A stretch of DNA of 64,000 bases from Staphylococcus sp. IVB6214 (GTDB lineage: Bacteria > Bacillota > Bacilli > Staphylococcales > Staphylococcaceae): contig NZ_CP094723.1 of the NCBI RefSeq assembly GCF_025558585.1, forward strand, positions 1,612,001 through 1,676,000, read 5' to 3'. Below are positions 23,761 through 35,764 of the stretch, piece by piece (the stretch's first letter is position 1; every line of letters begins with the position of its first letter). Made by a program: the position numbers and the translations under genes. The notes under the pieces were generated by a model. The model saw only the letters and a list, made by a program, of their open reading frames with translations. It did not search any database and was not told where the DNA came from.

Positions 23761-24534
23761 CTATGTTTGCTTCACAGCCTGCTGAAGTTTCTTAATCGCT
23801 GTTCGCTGCAATCGTGAAACGTGCATTTGGCTTAACCCAACACGTTCACCTGTTTCTTTCTGGCTAAGCCCTTCAATAAACGTACATTGAATAATCTCAC
23901 GTTCTCGATCAGATAATATCGGTAAGATTCGTTCTAAAATGATACGCTTTTCGGTTAAATCATAGTTTTCATCTTGACTCCCCATGACGTCTAATAACGT
24001 CACTGTTGAGCCATCTTTATCTGCTTCAATCGAGTGATCGACGCTAAGTGCATGATAACTTTGCCCCATCTCCATCGCTTCAAGGACTTCTTCATCGGAA
24101 ACTTCAAGATGTTCAGCGATTTCATGAATGGATGGAGAGCGCTCTAACTCATTCGTCAATTCATCGATTGTTTTCTTAATGCGTGGACCGATTTCCTTAA
24201 TTCTACGTGGAACATGTACGCTCCATGTTTTGTCTCTTAAATAACGTTTGATTTCACCGATTACAGTTGGTACTAAGAACGCCTCAAATTTGCGATCAAA
24301 AGATAGATCAAAACGGTTGATTGCGCCGATCAAACCGACCATCCCGACTTGTACAAGATCTTCATGATGCGATTGTCCTTTAGAATAGCGATAAGCTAAT
24401 GATTCAATTAAATTTCCGTAATGATTGACAAGTTTTTCTTGCGCGGCTTCATCTTGATTTTTTTGACATTCTAAAATCCATTGATTGATTTGTTCTGATG
24501 AAACATTATTCACTGAGTTCGATGCTTTCGTCAT
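23761..24534 (-). CDS. sigB: RNA polymerase sigma factor SigB
   Basis: SigB is the general stress sigma factor of staphylococci. The 257-residue protein has region 2 ([45 protein letters not shown]), region 3, and a region 4 helix-turn-helix ([35 protein letters not shown]). It is held inactive by RsbW. The start at 24534 overlaps the end of rsbW by 29 bp. It is last in the rsbU-rsbV-rsbW-sigB operon. Confidence 0.98.
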   Translation of the reverse strand: MTKASNSVNNVSSEQINQWILECQKNQDEAAQEKLVNHYGNLIESLAYRYSKGQSHHEDLVQVGMVGLIGAINRFDLSFDRKFEAFLVPTVIGEIKRYLRDKTWSVHVPRRIKEIGPRIKKTIDELTNELERSPSIHEIAEHLEVSDEEVLEAMEMGQSYHALSVDHSIEADKDGSTVTLLDVMGSQDENYDLTEKRIILERILPILSDREREIIQCTFIEGLSQKETGERVGLSQMHVSRLQRTAIKKLQQAVKQT

Positions 24535-24988
24535 GGTTTTGCACCTGCTCTTTTTTGATATACTTCGTCATACTTATTATCACACCTGTCTCTTTTCTCA
24601 CAGTGACTTCATCCATTAATGCTTCAATCAAAAACAAGCCAAGTCCACCTTCTCGCAAAAAGTCAATATTTTCATCATCTTGGTAAGGCCCTAGTTGTTG
24701 CTTTGTTTCTTGGTAATTAAAGCTTTCGCCTTGATCAGATACAACAATTTTAATTTGTGCATCAGTCACTTCAAATACAACTGTAATATATCCGATCTCT
24801 TCATGGTGTTTATATGCATGCTTCACCGCATTTGTAACAGCTTCACTTACTGCAATTTTTGCATCTTCTATATCGTTGTACGATGCATTCGCACGATTAA
24901 AAACTCCTGATAACGTCAGACGAATCAAACTTACATATTCTGGTGCTGCGGGTACCTTCATCTCGATGACATCATGTGCTTGTGGCAT
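24506..24988 (-). CDS. rsbW: Anti-sigma-B factor, serine kinase RsbW
   Basis: RsbW binds and inhibits SigB and phosphorylates RsbV. It is a GHKL-type kinase of 160 residues. The N-box region is [13 protein letters not shown] and the ATP-lid glycine block is VSDQGESFN followed by [17 protein letters not shown]. It begins one base after the rsbV stop codon and runs into sigB, as in S. aureus. Stress is expected to free SigB by giving RsbW dephosphorylated RsbV to bind. Confidence 0.98.
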   Translation of the reverse strand: MPQAHDVIEMKVPAAPEYVSLIRLTLSGVFNRANASYNDIEDAKIAVSEAVTNAVKHAYKHHEEIGYITVVFEVTDAQIKIVVSDQGESFNYQETKQQLGPYQDDENIDFLREGGLGLFLIEALMDEVTVRKETGVIISMTKYIKKEQVQNHDESIELSE

Positions 24989-24989
24989 G

Positions 24990-25316
24990 TTATTCGACCT
25001 CCGTTCCTTGATTCACATGCATTAGATCAGCTAGTCCAGTTATGTCAAACAGACGTTTAATACGATCATTCACTCCTAAAATATAGAGTGCTTTATCGTG
25101 CTGATTCAATGCTTTGAGTGTCCCAACAAATAAACCTAATCCTGTTGAATCCATATAAGTTAAATCTGTCAAATTAACATGAACATCATGTGTTCCTTCT
25201 TGGCGAATTGGCAACAAAACAGCTTCAAGCTCAGGGACTGTTGCCACATCTAGTTCACCAGCAACAGTGACCTCATAGTAATCTTCGTATACGTCAGTTT
25301 CTATGTTAAGGTTCAT
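24990..25316 (-). CDS. rsbV: Anti-anti-sigma factor RsbV
   Basis: STAS-domain protein of 108 residues. The phosphorylated serine is in the conserved [17 protein letters not shown] motif. Unphosphorylated RsbV takes RsbW away from SigB. I chose ATG at 25316, which has GGAG upstream and gives the staphylococcal length; an in-frame ATG at 25328 lies within the Shine-Dalgarno region. A SigB-type promoter lies just upstream, giving positive autoregulation. Confidence 0.97.
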   Translation of the reverse strand: MNLNIETDVYEDYYEVTVAGELDVATVPELEAVLLPIRQEGTHDVHVNLTDLTYMDSTGLGLFVGTLKALNQHDKALYILGVNDRIKRLFDITGLADLMHVNQGTEVE

Positions 25317-25353
25317 TAATTTATACACTCCTAAAATAGTCTACTATTAGTTT

Positions 25354-25379
25354 TTACCCAATTATCAATCACCATAATC
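25354..25379 (-). promoter_or_regulatory. Putative SigB-dependent promoter of rsbV-rsbW-sigB
   Basis: On the minus strand GATTAT (25379-25374) and GGGTAA (25359-25354) are 14 bp apart. They resemble the SigB consensus GTTTAA/GGGTAT. The location between rsbU and rsbV matches the known autoregulated promoter of S. aureus. Confidence 0.55.
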
Positions 25380-25391
25380 GTTTATAAGCGA

Positions 25392-26396
25392 TTATCGGGC
25401 TCTTTTAATGATTAAGATTGTCAAATCATCACGCTTACTTTTTTCTTGCAAACGCAATAATGCTTCATACAATAACTGTACGATATCTTGCGGATGCATA
25501 TCTTTATATTTCAAAATAAAGTTCAACAAGTAATTTTTATCAATAAAACGACCTGATTCGTCTCTAATTTCTGTAACACCGTCTGTGAAAATAATGATCA
25601 TATCATTCAACTCAATCTTTATTTCCTGTTGATCGTAACGAATATTTTGACTCACACCGAGAACACGACCACGAACAGTGATCTCTTCAAAGGTATCTGT
25701 TGCCGCTCTAAAAATATAGCCTGGTTCGTGCCCTGCTGAGCTGCAATACAAGATGTGATTAAGGTCTTCATACAGACCATAAAACATCGTCACAAACATA
25801 TTTTGATTGACGTTTTTCTCAACGACTCGGTTCAACCGTTTCAACCCGTCATTTGGCAATTGTGAATGTCCATATGAGTCCATGCCAAACTTGATCATAC
25901 TCATCGCCAACGCTGCAGGGATGCCTTTCCCGATAACATCTGCAACAGCAAAACTCATCGTTCCATCTTTATGATCAATCAAGTTGAAGTAGTCACCACT
26001 CACTTGATGTGCTGCCACAGAGATTGCACCGATTTGTATACTATCAAATTGAGGGATATCTGTTTTGAGCATTGTTTGCTGAAGACTAGACGCCACTCCC
26101 ATCTCTTTGTCATGAACTTCCATGCGATCAACTAATCGCTTGTAATCGGTATAGTCATAACCAAAACTTTGAATGACGACTTCAAGTATATCCAAGCTAT
26201 CCTTCATGTCTTGTTGACTTAATGTACGTGCTTCGAGATATGTTTTATGTATATTGACAATTGCCTCGGGTGTGACACTTTCTTCAGGTAAGTTGCTGGC
26301 AAATGTACGTGCTGTCTCTAAAACTTCATCACTGTTACTACTATTTAAAAACCGGTCGATTAATTCAAAATAGTACGCTGTTTTTGATTGTGCCAC
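25392..26396 (-). CDS. rsbU: PP2C-type phosphatase RsbU, activator of SigB
   Basis: RsbU dephosphorylates RsbV under stress. Residues 1 to about 85 form the helical N-terminal regulatory domain. The SpoIIE/PP2C domain follows with SGDYFNLIDHKDGTMSFAVADVIGKGIPAALAMSM and FTDGVTEIRDESG, including the metal-binding aspartates. I place the start at GTG 26396, eight bases after GGAG, giving 334 residues. The frame is open to 26438, but no site precedes that start. No frameshift or deletion is seen, so SigB activation through RsbU should be functional, unlike in rsbU-defective S. aureus laboratory strains. Confidence 0.95.
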   Translation of the reverse strand: MAQSKTAYYFELIDRFLNSSNSDEVLETARTFASNLPEESVTPEAIVNIHKTYLEARTLSQQDMKDSLDILEVVIQSFGYDYTDYKRLVDRMEVHDKEMGVASSLQQTMLKTDIPQFDSIQIGAISVAAHQVSGDYFNLIDHKDGTMSFAVADVIGKGIPAALAMSMIKFGMDSYGHSQLPNDGLKRLNRVVEKNVNQNMFVTMFYGLYEDLNHILYCSSAGHEPGYIFRAATDTFEEITVRGRVLGVSQNIRYDQQEIKIELNDMIIIFTDGVTEIRDESGRFIDKNYLLNFILKYKDMHPQDIVQLLYEALLRLQEKSKRDDLTILIIKRAR

Positions 26397-26681
26397 TCTC
26401 AATACTCCTTTTCCAATCTTATTCCATTCTAAAAACAAAAAAGTGGCCGTGAAACCTTATCAGTTCAAAGATTTCATCGCCCACCCTGACAAGGATGACT
26501 TTAAGCAAACTGCTTCAAGTAATATCCTATTCCCTCTGATCAATATCGTTCATAGAATGAAGTGCTATTTATCTTTCTCAATTGCTGTCGGACATGCTTA
26601 ACTTTTCTATCAGTAATAACTTGAATGTTTTTCACGACTTATAGATTACTTTAACTTTCATAAAATCTATAAATCCCCTTG

Positions 26682-27035
26682 TTATCTTGATTGAACCACT
26701 TGTAGCCCTAGACTGATGCCAAGTGCATTGTTCACTTCTTTCATCTTTTCATCGGATAAAAAAGTCAGCTTCTCTTTCAATCGATTTTTATCAACTGTCC
26801 GAATCTGCTCCAACAAAATAACAGAATCTTTGTCGAGTTTATATTTCTTTTTTTCAATTTCTACATGTGTTGGAATCTTCGCTTTATTAATACGTCCTGT
26901 GATTGCTGCTACAATCACAGTCGGACTATATTTGTTACCAGTATCATTTTGTATGATAACGACAGGTCTAACTCCCCCTTGTTCAGAACCCTGTACTGGT
27001 GATAAATCAGCTAAGTATACGTCACCTCGCTTCAT
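26682..27035 (-). CDS. mazF: MazF/PemK endoribonuclease toxin
   Basis: MazF is a sequence-specific mRNA interferase (UACAU in S. aureus; not deducible here). The 117-residue protein has the PemK-like start [21 protein letters not shown] and the VVIIQND and TVIVAAIT strands. The [13 protein letters not shown] motif carries conserved active-site residues. The ATG overlaps the mazE stop region with no gap. The pair lies upstream of rsbU, as in other staphylococci, and read-through from the maz promoter feeds the sigB operon. Confidence 0.96.
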   Translation of the reverse strand: MKRGDVYLADLSPVQGSEQGGVRPVVIIQNDTGNKYSPTVIVAAITGRINKAKIPTHVEIEKKKYKLDKDSVILLEQIRTVDKNRLKEKLTFLSDEKMKEVNNALGISLGLQVVQSR

Positions 27036-27206
27036 TTAATCATCCTGATGCTTTGATAGTAAGTGAGATTCATTACAATCGCACGCCTCACACTCTACTG
27101 AATAGGCTTCTGTCGCTAGGGAGAGATTGAGGTCAGCCATTTGGGCGTAACCTTCTTTTAATGACTGCTCTAAATTTTTAAATTTTACTTGATTGAATAC
27201 TGACAT
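27036..27206 (-). CDS. mazE: MazE antitoxin
   Basis: A 56-residue acidic antitoxin of the staphylococcal MazE type. The N-terminal half includes the conserved [20 protein letters not shown], and the acidic C-terminal tail wraps around MazF. The [10 protein letters not shown] cysteine-rich stretch is typical of staphylococcal MazE. Of two adjacent ATG codons I chose 27206, seven bases from GGAGGG. It is directly followed by mazF. Confidence 0.93.
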   Translation of the reverse strand: MSVFNQVKFKNLEQSLKEGYAQMADLNLSLATEAYSVECEACDCNESHLLSKHQDD

Positions 27207-27294
27207 CATGAGACCCTCCATATCAATTCAACTCACGTTAAAAATCTAAGTTAATCACTCATAATGATAGCAAAAAATGAACAACTCTACCATA

Positions 27295-28443
27295 TTATTT
27301 TAATAATTCATTTGTCACATCAATGTTTTCCCCTGAAATGTAGACACGTGGAATACGACGTCCAAAATTACAAAGGACTTCATAATTAATCGTCTGTTGT
27401 TTTTGGGCAAGCGTTTCAGCCGATTGTGGTGTATGTGCACGTGCTTCTAAAACAACAACTTTGTCACCAGGTTGTACATTGGCTGGTACTTTAATAGCCG
27501 TTTGATCCATACTAATACGGCCGACCACTTCACATTGTTGACCGTTTACACTGACATAAGACCCTTGCATTTGACGTAAATATCCATCAGCATAACCAAT
27601 TGATAGAAGGGCGATATGCATGCGCTCTGATGCTGTATACGTCTCCCCATATCCAATCGTTTCTCCCGCTTCTACCTGTTTTACTTGAACAACAGTTGTT
27701 TCCACAGTCGCAGCAGGTGTCAGACGTGCCGTATTCTTCGATTCAATAAACGGTGTCGGGTAATAACCGTATAGTGCGATACCCGGACGATAGGCATTAC
27801 AAATTTCAGGATTGAAACGCAACGTTCCGGCAGAATTTTGAATATGTACGTATGTCGGACGTTCTGCATTCGTTACAAGACTCTCAAAACATTGATACTG
27901 CTGCTGTGAAGAATCGTTTTCTTCGTCTGCGGATGCAAAATGTGAAAAGACACCTTCAAAGATCAACTGATCATATTGTTCAATAAGCGCGATCATTTCA
28001 CGATATGTTTCGATATCCTTGGTACCTAGTCGATTCATACCCGTATCCAACTTAATATGCAGCCATAATGACTTTTCATTTGTAGGATCGATATAAGAAA
28101 TTGCCTCTTCCAACCATGCTTTAGAAGGTACAGCAACTGCCACACGATGTTGAATGGCTTTGTTAATATTTGCAGGCGGAATACTTGAAAGGATTAAGAT
28201 TTTCTCTTTAAATCCATGCATGCGTAATTCAATCGCTTCATCCAATGTTGCTACGCAGACAAACGTAACGCCAAGTGATGCAAGATGGTTAGCGATTGCT
28301 ACACTTCCTAAGCCATAAGCATTCGCCTTAACGACAGACATCATCGTCTTCGTTGGATGACACTTGGATAATTCTTGATAGTTAGATGTAATCGCATCTA
28401 AATTTACAGATAATGTGGTATCACGATAATACTTTTCTGACAA
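27295..28443 (-). CDS. alr: Alanine racemase
   Basis: Alr is a PLP enzyme that makes D-alanine for peptidoglycan and teichoic acids. The PLP lysine is in MSVVKANAYGLG near residue 39. The second catalytic residue, tyrosine, is in the C-terminal domain near SIGYADGYLRQ. At 382 residues it is full length. The start is TTG at 28443, with GGAAGG about ten bases upstream. It sits between acpS and mazEF, the standard staphylococcal order. Confidence 0.96.
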   Translation of the reverse strand: MSEKYYRDTTLSVNLDAITSNYQELSKCHPTKTMMSVVKANAYGLGSVAIANHLASLGVTFVCVATLDEAIELRMHGFKEKILILSSIPPANINKAIQHRVAVAVPSKAWLEEAISYIDPTNEKSLWLHIKLDTGMNRLGTKDIETYREMIALIEQYDQLIFEGVFSHFASADEENDSSQQQYQCFESLVTNAERPTYVHIQNSAGTLRFNPEICNAYRPGIALYGYYPTPFIESKNTARLTPAATVETTVVQVKQVEAGETIGYGETYTASERMHIALLSIGYADGYLRQMQGSYVSVNGQQCEVVGRISMDQTAIKVPANVQPGDKVVVLEARAHTPQSAETLAQKQQTINYEVLCNFGRRIPRVYISGENIDVTNELLK

Positions 28444-28470
28444 ACTACTGTCACCTTCCTTTTATCTACT

Positions 28471-28830
28471 TCATTCATCTTTTTGTTCTAATATGACTTG
28501 ACTCATGGCATAGTGGGCCGTATGAGTGATGGATACATGTACGATAAAACCATCGAATAAAATATAAGGCTTTCCTTTTTCATCGTTTGCGCAATGAATA
28601 TCATTGAATGCGACTTCTTTACCGATACCTGTACCAAGCGCCTTACTAAAAGCTTCTTTTACCGCAAATCGACCTGCCAAAAACTCAATCCGTCTCTGAG
28701 GATGTGATAACTGCGTGTAATGGGCATATTCGTCTTGGCTTAAGATGCGTTTAACAAACTTGGGTTGTTTGTCTGCTATCGCCTTGATGCGTTCTATTTC
28801 GACTAAATCAACACCTAAGCCATATATCAT
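28471..28830 (-). CDS. acpS: Holo-[acyl-carrier-protein] synthase
   Basis: AcpS attaches 4'-phosphopantetheine from CoA to acyl carrier protein. It is 119 residues, forms a trimer in relatives, and shows both signature blocks: [12 protein letters not shown] with the metal-binding Asp, and [21 protein letters not shown]. The start overlaps the end of the PH-domain gene upstream by 4 bp. Confidence 0.96.
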   Translation of the reverse strand: MIYGLGVDLVEIERIKAIADKQPKFVKRILSQDEYAHYTQLSHPQRRIEFLAGRFAVKEAFSKALGTGIGKEVAFNDIHCANDEKGKPYILFDGFIVHVSITHTAHYAMSQVILEQKDE

Positions 28831-29390
28831 AACGACGTCTCCTCATCTTCAGTTTGCGTATCTTTTATTTTATCATAATTTTCGTCGGTAATTTCATGCG
28901 GTATATGATTTTCATCCATAATAATTCCTTCTTGAATAAGTTGCTTTATCTTTAACGCTTGTTGTTTTTCAATTAATGAGATCTCAACATTGCCCCCCGC
29001 TGTCGAGATGGTTAATGTTGCAAGACCGTATTTACGCATTATAAACCCTTCATCCATATCAATATTTTGGATGCGGAATAGCGGTACTTTCGTTTCTTCA
29101 ATAAATATAAATCCTTCTCTAACGACAATACCTTGCTCTGAAAATCCATATCGAAATACATGATACGTATAGAGTGGTTTGAGCCAAACAAATATCACAG
29201 CATACAAGACTGCAATCATTGCTATCACCAATGCAATCCACTTGAGTTGCGATTCAAACGCACTGATGAAGTAACTTGAGACAAATGACACAATGGCTAA
29301 GACTATCATTAGTGCTGTAAAAATCATCCCAGCAATGCGCATTACTTTTCGCCCTTCTGGTGCCATTTGGTTATACAATTCATCCGTCAT
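28827..29390 (-). CDS. PH domain-containing membrane protein, YdbS-like
   Basis: A 187-residue protein with two hydrophobic helices near residues 20-65. One bacterial PH domain (bPH2, DUF304) follows: [35 protein letters not shown] and [16 protein letters not shown]. subtilis YdbS and YdbT are the nearest named relatives and form an operon. Their function is not established beyond a link to resistance to some secreted bacteriocins. The ATG at 29390 follows GGTGG and overlaps the preceding gene. Confidence 0.82.
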   Translation of the reverse strand: MTDELYNQMAPEGRKVMRIAGMIFTALMIVLAIVSFVSSYFISAFESQLKWIALVIAMIAVLYAVIFVWLKPLYTYHVFRYGFSEQGIVVREGFIFIEETKVPLFRIQNIDMDEGFIMRKYGLATLTISTAGGNVEISLIEKQQALKIKQLIQEGIIMDENHIPHEITDENYDKIKDTQTEDEETSL

Positions 29391-30885
29391 CACGAACACC
29401 ACCTTTTATATACCATGATTGTATGTCATCCACATCTTGCGTATCGACGAATTCTAATCCAACATCCGTACTCAATGAACCTTTAGCCAATGTGAAATAA
29501 AAATGATTCAGTTGCGCATTTGCCATCACTGGATGATATTCACGTTGCCAACCGAGTATTTTGTCATGTTTGAAATAAGTTGTTCGGAATCCCGTATACG
29601 AGACGCGACGTATTGCCATTTCATCACCTGCTACATGCCAACCCGCTTTTAAAATCATCATATAACTCTTAAAGATACGCACAACAATATAAAACACAAC
29701 TGGTATCCAAACCCATACCCAGAAATAGTAATGGACAATGGCTGCAATGATGATTAGTACGAGTGACTCTATCCAAATTCGTCTATGGAACCCACGCCAC
29801 GGTATGGAGTGGCTGACTTCTCCAAACTGCATATGCGGTACCATCGATGCCAATAGATCATGTACTTCACGTTTGTGTATAAATGGTAATACCATCACAC
29901 GTCCATCTGCAAAGTCATTCTCCAAATCGACTTCCATGTCACTTGTAATGACAAAATCATATGCCGTATAGCCAAATAATGTACGCAAATAACTTTTATG
30001 TTCAATGACGGCTTGGATACGCTTTAAAGGGACTGTTACTTTTTTTACATTCAAAAGTCCGTATCGTATCGTCAAGTAGTCCCCTTGTCGTTTCAATGTG
30101 TAATTGTAATAGCGGAAAAATGTAATCAAAATCCCAACCAAATACGAAATGATGATACCAGTTGCAACAATCACTGTCGTAATAAGAACTGCACTGTTCA
30201 CGATAGATGATACTTCTTCAGTCAACCAATGCCAGTCAATATAATCTATCATTGCCGTTAAAATAGGACTAAGTGTGGCAAGTGCGACAAAAATAGCACC
30301 ACTTGTCATCGCCATAAATAATAAGTTTTTCGTAGAGAGTTGGTATAGCTCTTCTTCTGGCGGCGTATTAATTGTCTTAGCAAAAGATTCAACATCTGTT
30401 ACTTCGCTATCTTCTGTCTCAATCTTACTCTCGTTCAAATCAAATTTTACCTTCTCAAGTTCCGCTTGAATCCATTCACTTTGTGCTTGGGTAATGGTTT
30501 CAAGTGCTATGCCATCACTCGGTGTTTGTATTTGTAGTCGGACTCCCCCAACAATTTGATGAATCAGATTTTGTGATGTATCCATCGATTGAATGCGGGA
30601 AATATTAAGTTCTTTTCGTTCAAGATTAAACAGACCTGTTGTGACAATAAAATGCGTGCCTTCAATCCAATATCGAGTACGAAACGCTTTAATAGCATCA
30701 TTAACTAATGTTATTAAGAAAAAGAACGTGACTATTCCAGGGAAAATATAATTCGAGGGCTTTGTATAATCAAAGTCTTTAATTGCAAACAATAGAAAGA
30801 GTAATAGCGGTATAATATTGGACTTTATCGCATTGAAAATACTCATGACATATGAGATGGGATGGAGCTTCTGTGGACTATACAT
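29380..30885 (-). CDS. PH domain-containing membrane protein, YdbT-like
   Basis: A 501-residue protein with several bPH2 (DUF304) repeats alternating with hydrophobic helices. PH-type segments are visible at FIVTTGLFNLERKELNISRIQSMD, YLTIRYGLLNVKKVTVPLKRIQAV and MAIRRVSYTGFRTTYFKHDKILG. Pairs of membrane helices lie between them. AGGAGG precedes ATG 30885 by nine bases. It overlaps both neighbouring PH-domain genes, suggesting one membrane complex made of all three. The role is unknown. Confidence 0.82.
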   Translation of the reverse strand: MYSPQKLHPISYVMSIFNAIKSNIIPLLLFLLFAIKDFDYTKPSNYIFPGIVTFFFLITLVNDAIKAFRTRYWIEGTHFIVTTGLFNLERKELNISRIQSMDTSQNLIHQIVGGVRLQIQTPSDGIALETITQAQSEWIQAELEKVKFDLNESKIETEDSEVTDVESFAKTINTPPEEELYQLSTKNLLFMAMTSGAIFVALATLSPILTAMIDYIDWHWLTEEVSSIVNSAVLITTVIVATGIIISYLVGILITFFRYYNYTLKRQGDYLTIRYGLLNVKKVTVPLKRIQAVIEHKSYLRTLFGYTAYDFVITSDMEVDLENDFADGRVMVLPFIHKREVHDLLASMVPHMQFGEVSHSIPWRGFHRRIWIESLVLIIIAAIVHYYFWVWVWIPVVFYIVVRIFKSYMMILKAGWHVAGDEMAIRRVSYTGFRTTYFKHDKILGWQREYHPVMANAQLNHFYFTLAKGSLSTDVGLEFVDTQDVDDIQSWYIKGGVRDDG

Positions 30886-31351
30886 CACTATCACCCTCCT
30901 GTAATTGTTCGAGACAGTATTGTTCTAGTTGATGCACATCTTCTTCATATAACAAAGGCAACTGAATTGCATGACCTGCCGTTGTTAATATCAATCTTTG
31001 CAACTGATAACGTCGCAATAACGGTCCGTTTTCCCAGTGAAGATATTGAAGACGCTCAACCTTTAAAATTTGATGTTTACGGAACCAATAGTTACGCTTA
31101 ACTTCAATCACATTTTCTTTGATTCGATAATAGGTGAAATGATATCGAAAGTAAGGTTTTAATAAGCAGTATAAAATGTGTAAGACGAGTAGGCCACCAG
31201 CAATATATTGTAACGGTTGCCAAACCTCAAAGTAGTAATCTAAGGAAAAAGCGATAATAAGTAACACCGTACCAATTAGACATCTAAGCAAATAAAATTG
31301 CCTGAAATACTTTTTCGCAACTTCTGGGCTTCTCTGGAATGAAGTTGTCAT
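30878..31351 (-). CDS. PH domain-containing membrane protein, first of three
   Basis: A 157-residue protein with two membrane helices (residues about 20-60) followed by a single bPH2-like domain, YYRIKENVIEVKRNYWFRKHQILKVERLQYLHWENGPL and LILTTAGHAIQLPLL. I chose ATG at 31351, nine bases after GGAAGGAG. It starts the three-gene PH-domain cluster, which leads into acpS, alr and mazEF on the same strand. Function not known. Confidence 0.78.
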   Translation of the reverse strand: MTTSFQRSPEVAKKYFRQFYLLRCLIGTVLLIIAFSLDYYFEVWQPLQYIAGGLLVLHILYCLLKPYFRYHFTYYRIKENVIEVKRNYWFRKHQILKVERLQYLHWENGPLLRRYQLQRLILTTAGHAIQLPLLYEEDVHQLEQYCLEQLQEGDSDV

Positions 31352-31418
31352 TGATTCTGCTCCTTCCAATATTTTTTTACATTATAACATAATCATTTTT
31401 CGCAACACTAATGAACCT

Positions 31419-31449
31419 AAAAAAGAGCTGAGACATAGCGCTCAGCTCC
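31419..31449 (-). terminator. Intrinsic terminator of cshA
   Basis: On the minus strand GAGCTGAG pairs with CTCAGCTC and is followed by TTTTTTA. It separates cshA from the PH-domain operon. Confidence 0.88.
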
Positions 31450-31460
31450 TTTATCTTGTT

Positions 31461-32993
<1,533 letters not shown>

Positions 32994-33103
32994 TCAAATA
33001 TTTTTAATCTAACTTCTACATATTACCACCTAACTACTAATATCGCAATAAATGGAAATAAGTCAGTCAACTTGACATGCAATGAAACGGGTCATTTTAG
33101 AAC

Positions 33104-33146
33104 AAAAAAGTGCCTTAGTAAAGGATTCTCCCCTTAATAAGACACC
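33104..33146 (-). terminator. Intrinsic terminator of murF
   Basis: On the minus strand GTGTCTTATTAAGG pairs with CCTTTACTAAGGCAC (a few imperfections) and TTTTTTG follows. It closes the ddl-murF transcript. Confidence 0.8.
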
Positions 33147-33158
33147 CAATAATAATAT

Positions 33159-34523
33159 TTAAGATGCTGTGATTAACGCTTCAACCACTTCTTCTAGTTT
33201 CATTCCACGAGATCCTTTTACGAGCACCGTATCGTCCGCTTCTAGCATCTTTGAAAGTGTATCAATCAATGCCGTTTTAGAATCGAAATGTTGTGCTTGT
33301 TCTACATACTTATATCCTGTTTCAGAAATAGCTTTGGATTCGTCACCGTATGTAAACAAGATATCAATAGATTTGTCTTCTAGATACACACCTACTTCAG
33401 CATGCAATTCCGCAGACTGTGGTCCAAGTTCCAATACATCTCCGAATACGAGTATCTTTCGTCCAGCTAATTCTGCAACTGTGTCAACGGCTGCTTTCAT
33501 ACTTGTAGGACTCGCATTATATGCATCATTAATAATAACGGCACCATTTGGCGCTGTGAATTTTTGCATACGCATACCAGTGAGTGATAAGTCTTTTAAT
33601 TGTTGTTGAATTACTTCAGAGCTTACACCCATTTGTTTCGCAACACCAATCGCATATGAAGCATTCTTCATATTATGTGCCCCAAGTACTGGAAGCGAAT
33701 ATGTCTCTTCTCCATTCATCTTAAATGTAATCCCAGATGCATCATGAGATATAACATCACATTGAATATCATGCACGGTACTAGATCCAACTGCAATCGC
33801 ATTCAAACCATCTGCTTGTTGAACCAGTTCATCGAGTAATGGCTCATCACCATCATAGAATAACTTACCCGATGGCTTTAACCCGGAGATAATCTCAAAC
33901 TTCGCCTGTGCAATGCCTGCTCTCGAGCCAAGGTCCTGCATATGCGATTCACCGATATTCGTAATGATGGCATAATCAGGTTGCGCAATGGTTGATAACA
34001 ATTCGATTTCACCAAAACCTGACATCCCCATTTCCAAAATAGAGACTTCTGTATCTGATGATAACGCAAGAATTGTCAATGGCAGACCAATCTCATTGTT
34101 GTAGTTGCCTTGTGTCTTTTTCACTTTGTAATTAGCGGACAACACATTTTCCAACATATCTTTAGTTGTTGTTTTACCGTTCGAACCAGTCACCGCAATA
34201 ACAGTCGGATTGACGTCACGTAAATAAGCAACTGCCAATTGTTGTAACGCCAGTAATGTATCTTCTACATAGATGACAGGTCCTTCCGTCGGTGCAGTCA
34301 CCCCACTATGTCGATCATAGAATGTCGCAGCGGCGCCATCTTGTAAAGCTTGTTCACTAAAACGATGCCCATCTACACGTTCTCCATTGAACGGAATAAA
34401 TAATTGTCCCGGTTCGATGTGGCGTGAATCAATCGTCACACCTTTGATCATTACATCTAAGTAACGTTCGTCTATCTCACATGTTACCCATTCTGCTAAT
34501 TGTCTCAAGCTGATATTTATCAT
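33159..34523 (-). CDS. murF: UDP-N-acetylmuramoyl-tripeptide--D-alanyl-D-alanine ligase
   Basis: MurF adds the D-Ala-D-Ala dipeptide to UDP-MurNAc-tripeptide, the last cytoplasmic step of muropeptide assembly. The Mur-ligase P-loop is VTGSNGKTTTKDM. The central domain has ILEMGMSGFGEIELLS and TNIGESHMQDLGSR, and the C-terminal domain has INDAYNASPTSMKA. It is 454 residues from the second of two adjacent ATG codons, the start used in relatives. It follows ddl in the same transcript, so substrate and ligase are made together. Confidence 0.96.
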   Translation of the reverse strand: MINISLRQLAEWVTCEIDERYLDVMIKGVTIDSRHIEPGQLFIPFNGERVDGHRFSEQALQDGAAATFYDRHSGVTAPTEGPVIYVEDTLLALQQLAVAYLRDVNPTVIAVTGSNGKTTTKDMLENVLSANYKVKKTQGNYNNEIGLPLTILALSSDTEVSILEMGMSGFGEIELLSTIAQPDYAIITNIGESHMQDLGSRAGIAQAKFEIISGLKPSGKLFYDGDEPLLDELVQQADGLNAIAVGSSTVHDIQCDVISHDASGITFKMNGEETYSLPVLGAHNMKNASYAIGVAKQMGVSSEVIQQQLKDLSLTGMRMQKFTAPNGAVIINDAYNASPTSMKAAVDTVAELAGRKILVFGDVLELGPQSAELHAEVGVYLEDKSIDILFTYGDESKAISETGYKYVEQAQHFDSKTALIDTLSKMLEADDTVLVKGSRGMKLEEVVEALITAS

Positions 34524-34534
34524 CATTAAAACCT

Positions 34535-35611
<1,077 letters not shown>

Positions 35612-35698
35612 TTAGCCTCCAAAATAAATTCTACAAATTCATATTACCATGCACGCTCTTCATTATGCATTTATTTTTGTACAATATTAGCAATTTTA

Positions 35699-35727
35699 TT
35701 ACATGTTATGTAAAATCGTTATATAAT
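35699..35727 (+). promoter_or_regulatory. Predicted promoter of rodA
   Basis: TTACAT (35699-35704) and TATAAT (35722-35727) are separated by 17 bp. They lie about 38 bp upstream of the rodA ATG. Confidence 0.65.
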
Positions 35728-35764
35728 ATAAGCTAAAGAAATTTTTAGTACAAAGGAGATGGCT

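Noticed and set aside
26439..26681. Possible small gene between rsbU and mazF
   Set aside because: No frame with a ribosome-binding site and reasonable length was found; it is treated as plain intergenic DNA.
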